Positions 61,575 to 64,000 of a stretch of 64,000 nt of DNA are shown here, one piece after another. Within the stretch, counting starts at the first letter, position 1. Each line of letters starts with the position of its first letter. The notes beneath the pieces are model-generated. The model did not search any database. It saw only the letters and a program-made list of their open reading frames with translations, and was not told where the DNA came from. The translations under genes were made by a program, and so were the position numbers. Origin of the DNA: Halobaculum saliterrae (GTDB lineage: Archaea > Halobacteriota > Halobacteria > Halobacteriales > Haloferacaceae); NCBI RefSeq assembly GCF_009831625.1, contig NZ_WUUS01000002.1, forward strand, positions 372,001 through 436,000. Reading direction: 5' to 3'.

Positions 61575-61756
61575 CCGGGTCCCGGGGGCACGTGTGGCTC
61601 CGAACCGCGTCAGCGCACGCGGTCCTCTTCGCCGTCCACGACCGTGAGACCCGAACCGTTGTGGGGAGACAGTCGCCAGTCCATAGCGCGGACACGCCGA
61701 CGCGGGCGGGCGCACGGACCGGGAGTTATACGGTTCCCCGTCGGCCTGTGTGGGCT

Positions 61757-62863
61757 ATGACCACGGGCCCCGGCGACCTCTCCGGCGCGAACGCGGCAGG
61801 CGACGTCGACGTGGAGGCGCTGTTGAAGCGGTTCGGACTCTCCGACAAGGAGATCGACACGTATCTGACGCTCCTCGAGCACGGGGAGGCGAAGGCCAGC
61901 ACCGTCGCGGAGGCGGCCGGCGTCTCGAAGCGGTACGTGTACAGCGCCAGCGAGGAGCTGGAGGCCCGGGGGTTCGTCACCGTCAACGACCACGTCACGC
62001 CGACAACCATCCGCGCGAACCCGCCCGGAGAGGTCGTCGACCGCCTCGCGAACGACGCCAAGTCGATGCGGCCGGCGCTGGAGGCCCGGTTCTCCCGGGA
62101 GGAGGCCGCCACCGAGCCGTTCGAGGTGGTCAAGTCCCGCGTCACGGTCGTCAAGCGGATCCGTCGGGCCATCGCCGAGGCGAGCGAGGAGGTGACGCTG
62201 TCGTTCCCGCTGGACCGCCTCGACGAGGTCACCGACGACCTCCGGGACGCCGTCGACCGGGGCGTGCTGGTGTTGTTACTGCTCACGGGCGCCGACGAGG
62301 GCGAAGCCGACCTCGGGGAACGCCTCTCCGGCGTCGCCACCGCGGCTCGGACGTGGGGACAGCCCATGCCGTCGATGCTCACCGTCGACGGGCGGACGGG
62401 GGTCGTCGCCCCTGCGGAGATGGTCGCACGAACGAACAGCGGCACGCAGGCCATCGTCTTCACCCAACAGCAGCTCGGTCCGGTCATCGTCGGCTCGTTC
62501 CTGGGCAACTACTGGCCGGCTGCCGCCGAGGCGGTCGTGACGGAGCCCGCGCCGCTGCCGGCGACGTACACGAACTTCCGACACGCCGTGTTGCAGGCGG
62601 AGCTACACCGTCGGTCGTCGGACGCCGTCGCCGCGCACGTCTCGGGCCGCCGAACGGACAGCGGCGACCCCGTCGAGACGAGCGGCGAGGTCGTCGAGGT
62701 CAGTCAGGGACTCGTCTCGCCCGCGAACAACGAGTTCCCGGTCCAGCACTCGCTGACGATCGAGGTCGACGACGAGCGGATCTCCGTCGGCGGGAAGGGC
62801 GCCTTCGTCGAGGACGTGGAGGCGACGGAGATCCGCCTCGAGCCGTCTGTCGCCGGCGAGTGA
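61757..62863 (+). CDS. trmB: TrmB-family sugar-sensing transcription regulator
   Basis: 368 aa. N-terminal winged helix: LLKRFGLSDKEIDTYLTLLEHGEAKASTVAEAAGVSKRYVYSASEELEARGFVTV. A central helical linker and a C-terminal sugar-binding domain (TRTNSG-like VARTNSGTQAIVFTQQQLGPVIVGSFLGNYWPAAAEAV) follow. TrmB proteins sense maltose/glucose and repress or activate sugar transport and glycolysis genes. Its location beside malEFGK and amylase genes makes it the best candidate for their control. A GTTATACG box 28 bp upstream supports the start. Confidence 0.92.
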   Translation: MTTGPGDLSGANAAGDVDVEALLKRFGLSDKEIDTYLTLLEHGEAKASTVAEAAGVSKRYVYSASEELEARGFVTVNDHVTPTTIRANPPGEVVDRLANDAKSMRPALEARFSREEAATEPFEVVKSRVTVVKRIRRAIAEASEEVTLSFPLDRLDEVTDDLRDAVDRGVLVLLLLTGADEGEADLGERLSGVATAARTWGQPMPSMLTVDGRTGVVAPAEMVARTNSGTQAIVFTQQQLGPVIVGSFLGNYWPAAAEAVVTEPAPLPATYTNFRHAVLQAELHRRSSDAVAAHVSGRRTDSGDPVETSGEVVEVSQGLVSPANNEFPVQHSLTIEVDDERISVGGKGAFVEDVEATEIRLEPSVAGE

Positions 62864-62960
62864 GCCGGACGCTCGAAAACGTGTCGGTCGGATCGGACGG
62901 GTCGAACGAGCGAATGGAACCTGACGCAGGGATCGGCCGGCCGACCGGCCCTCGGGAACC

Positions 62961-63260
62961 TCACTCCCGGTACAGCGAGTATGTGATGAACCCGAACCCG
63001 AGCATGGTGAGGGCGCTCTGGACCAACACCCCATAGAGGATGACCGGCTGCGAGGGGCTCAGGGGGAGCAGATCGCCCACGAGGTCGACCCCGCCGCCCA
63101 GGATACTTCCGGCAGTGACGATCGCGAACCCCAGCGCCAGCGAGCGGAGTTCCGCGGCGCCCGTCCGACGGTAGGCGGTCCACGAGAGATACGTGATCGT
63201 CGCGCCGAAGACGAACGTCAGCGTCTTGGTCGCCGCGATGGCGATGGTGAGGTGGCTCAT
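62961..63260 (-). CDS. three-TM membrane protein (DUF7521-like)
   Basis: 99 aa with about three TM helices (TIAIAATKTLTFVFGATITYLSW; LALGFAIVTAGSILGGGVDL; PVILYGVLVQSALTMLGFGFITYSLY). The start MSHLTIA lies 4 bp inside the upstream regulator gene. This pair (short winged-helix regulator plus small membrane protein) recurs in haloarchaea. Role unknown; sensing at the membrane is a guess. Confidence 0.8.
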   Translation of the reverse strand: MSHLTIAIAATKTLTFVFGATITYLSWTAYRRTGAAELRSLALGFAIVTAGSILGGGVDLVGDLLPLSPSQPVILYGVLVQSALTMLGFGFITYSLYRE

Positions 63261-63643
63261 TGGTCCGCACCCCTGCGGACCTCTCCCCACATGCTCGCGA
63301 GGCGATCGGCGGCGTCCTCGGCCGGGCGTTCGATCTCCACGTCGAGGCTTCGGTCCTCGGCGAGCGCGACGATCACCTCGTTGAAGTCCGTTCGATAGCG
63401 GGTCGCGTGGTGGCCGTCCTGCCTGACCTCAACGCCCTCTGCTAACAACTGTGCCTCGGAAAGCAGGTCCAGCTTTCGGTATGTCGTCGACATGGGTATC
63501 TCACACTCCTCTGACACCTCCCCCGCGGTCAAGGGTTCCTCTAGGTGCTCGATAATCGTCCGACAGTCCTCGTCGTCGAGCGCGTCGAGGACCGACTGGA
63601 GGTTCGGCCCGGGTTCGGCCCCCGGCCGAGAGTCGCGCACCAT
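63257..63643 (-). CDS. winged-helix (ArsR-like) regulator
   Basis: 128 aa. LQSVLDALDDEDCRTIIEHLEEPLTAGEVSEECEIPMSTTYRKLDLLSEAQLLAEGVEVRQDG is a clear winged-helix domain with recognition helix MSTTYRKLDLL. It overlaps the downstream membrane protein gene by 4 bp and is divergent from the TAT lipoprotein gene at 63756, which it may regulate. Confidence 0.85.
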   Translation of the reverse strand: MVRDSRPGAEPGPNLQSVLDALDDEDCRTIIEHLEEPLTAGEVSEECEIPMSTTYRKLDLLSEAQLLAEGVEVRQDGHHATRYRTDFNEVIVALAEDRSLDVEIERPAEDAADRLASMWGEVRRGADQ

Positions 63644-63755
63644 ACGGGCGAGTTACTCGGTCTGTGGTATAGGTTGCTTGGTTCGGTCACGCGAATCCCA
63701 GTAATTGGAAACCAGCAGTACCCCCTAACATATTCCCCCCATACCGTCGAAGTAC

Positions 63756-64000
63756 ATGGTGAATATCGGCGCACCCGGATCCGAGATGAGTCGACGCGAG
63801 TTCCTGGCGGCCACCGGCGCGACGGGCGCGTCGGCGGCGTTCGCGGGGTGTAACGCACCGACCTCCGCTGGCGGACGGACGGCGGTCGGGACCGACGCGG
63901 CTTCACCGCAGACCGACTCGGACCTTCCGACCACCTCGCCGCCCGAGGTCGTCAACGTCGACGAGCAGGGCGGATCGGTGACGATGAAGACGCTCCCGGC
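63756..64000 (+). CDS. TAT lipoprotein, 5' fragment (multicopper-oxidase-like)
   Basis: 81 codons visible, cut by the window edge. SRREFLAATGATGAS with lipobox AFAGC is a twin-arginine lipoprotein signal, followed by a Thr/Ser/Pro linker and PPEVVNVDEQGGSVTMKTLP. That last segment recalls the beginning of haloarchaeal multicopper oxidases and nitrite-reductase-like proteins, but the copper motifs are outside the window. The start ATG has an ACATATT box 28 bp upstream; a Met ten residues later is possible. Confidence 0.6.
   Translation, partial: MVNIGAPGSEMSRREFLAATGATGASAAFAGCNAPTSAGGRTAVGTDAASPQTDSDLPTTSPPEVVNVDEQGGSVTMKTLP

Overview
The window is from a haloarchaeon (class Halobacteria). 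The DNA is GC-rich, the proteins are strongly acidic, several exported proteins carry twin-arginine signals with a lipobox, and many genes have a TATA-like box about 28 bp before the start codon, as expected for leaderless transcripts. Typical haloarchaeal families appear: HalOD1, TrmB, TAT-lipoprotein binding proteins, Orc1/Cdc6 and small zinc-ribbon proteins. I see no rRNA, tRNA or CRISPR array.

Positions 1-10.4 kb hold the most unusual locus. It is one long minus-strand operon with three divergent FtsZ/tubulin-superfamily GTPases (1-628 partial, 4038-5201, 6842-8467). Interleaved with them are a two-TM coiled-coil protein, a secreted/TM protein, a small TM protein, a soluble helical protein and a multi-TM coiled-coil protein. 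Genes abut or overlap by 1-4 bp. I read it as a multi-tubulin, membrane-linked cytoskeletal machine of unknown job.

10.6-24.2 kb is mixed metabolism and housekeeping: MoCF/CinA-like protein, VOC dioxygenase-like protein, tyrosine recombinase, aldo/keto reductase, LLM flavin oxidoreductase, secreted EEP-family phosphatase/nuclease, Lrp regulator and amidohydrolase. A 1.12-kb non-autonomous mobile element (20153-21272), with about 45-bp terminal inverted repeats and an 8-bp target duplication, carries a vapBC toxin-antitoxin pair. 24.5-28.4 kb is a dabB-dabA inorganic-carbon accumulation operon.

28.6-42.2 kb looks like a replicon-maintenance zone. It contains parA and its partner with a repeat-rich upstream region, small accessory genes, a cluster of decayed genes (PD-(D/E)XK nuclease, DUF234 ATPase, Mre11 fragment), and an orc1/cdc6 gene. 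The orc gene is flanked by two families of a 17-bp box (core CCACCGTGTCCGCYGTT); one family is an exact 34-bp-period tandem array. This is very probably a replication origin of a secondary replicon, or an integrated one.

42.8-47.3 kb is a TAXI-type TRAP transporter (binding protein, DUF1850 protein, fused permease), followed by a LOV-like PAS protein lacking the photoactive cysteine. 48.0-62.9 kb is a maltodextrin module: binding protein and two permeases, a secreted GH15 glucoamylase, a divergent MalK ATPase, an intracellular GH15, a GH13 amylase-family enzyme and a TrmB sugar-sensing regulator. Polymer is likely cut outside, imported by MalEFGK and finished by the cytoplasmic enzymes, with TrmB as candidate regulator. 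The window ends with a winged-helix/membrane protein pair and the start of a TAT lipoprotein.
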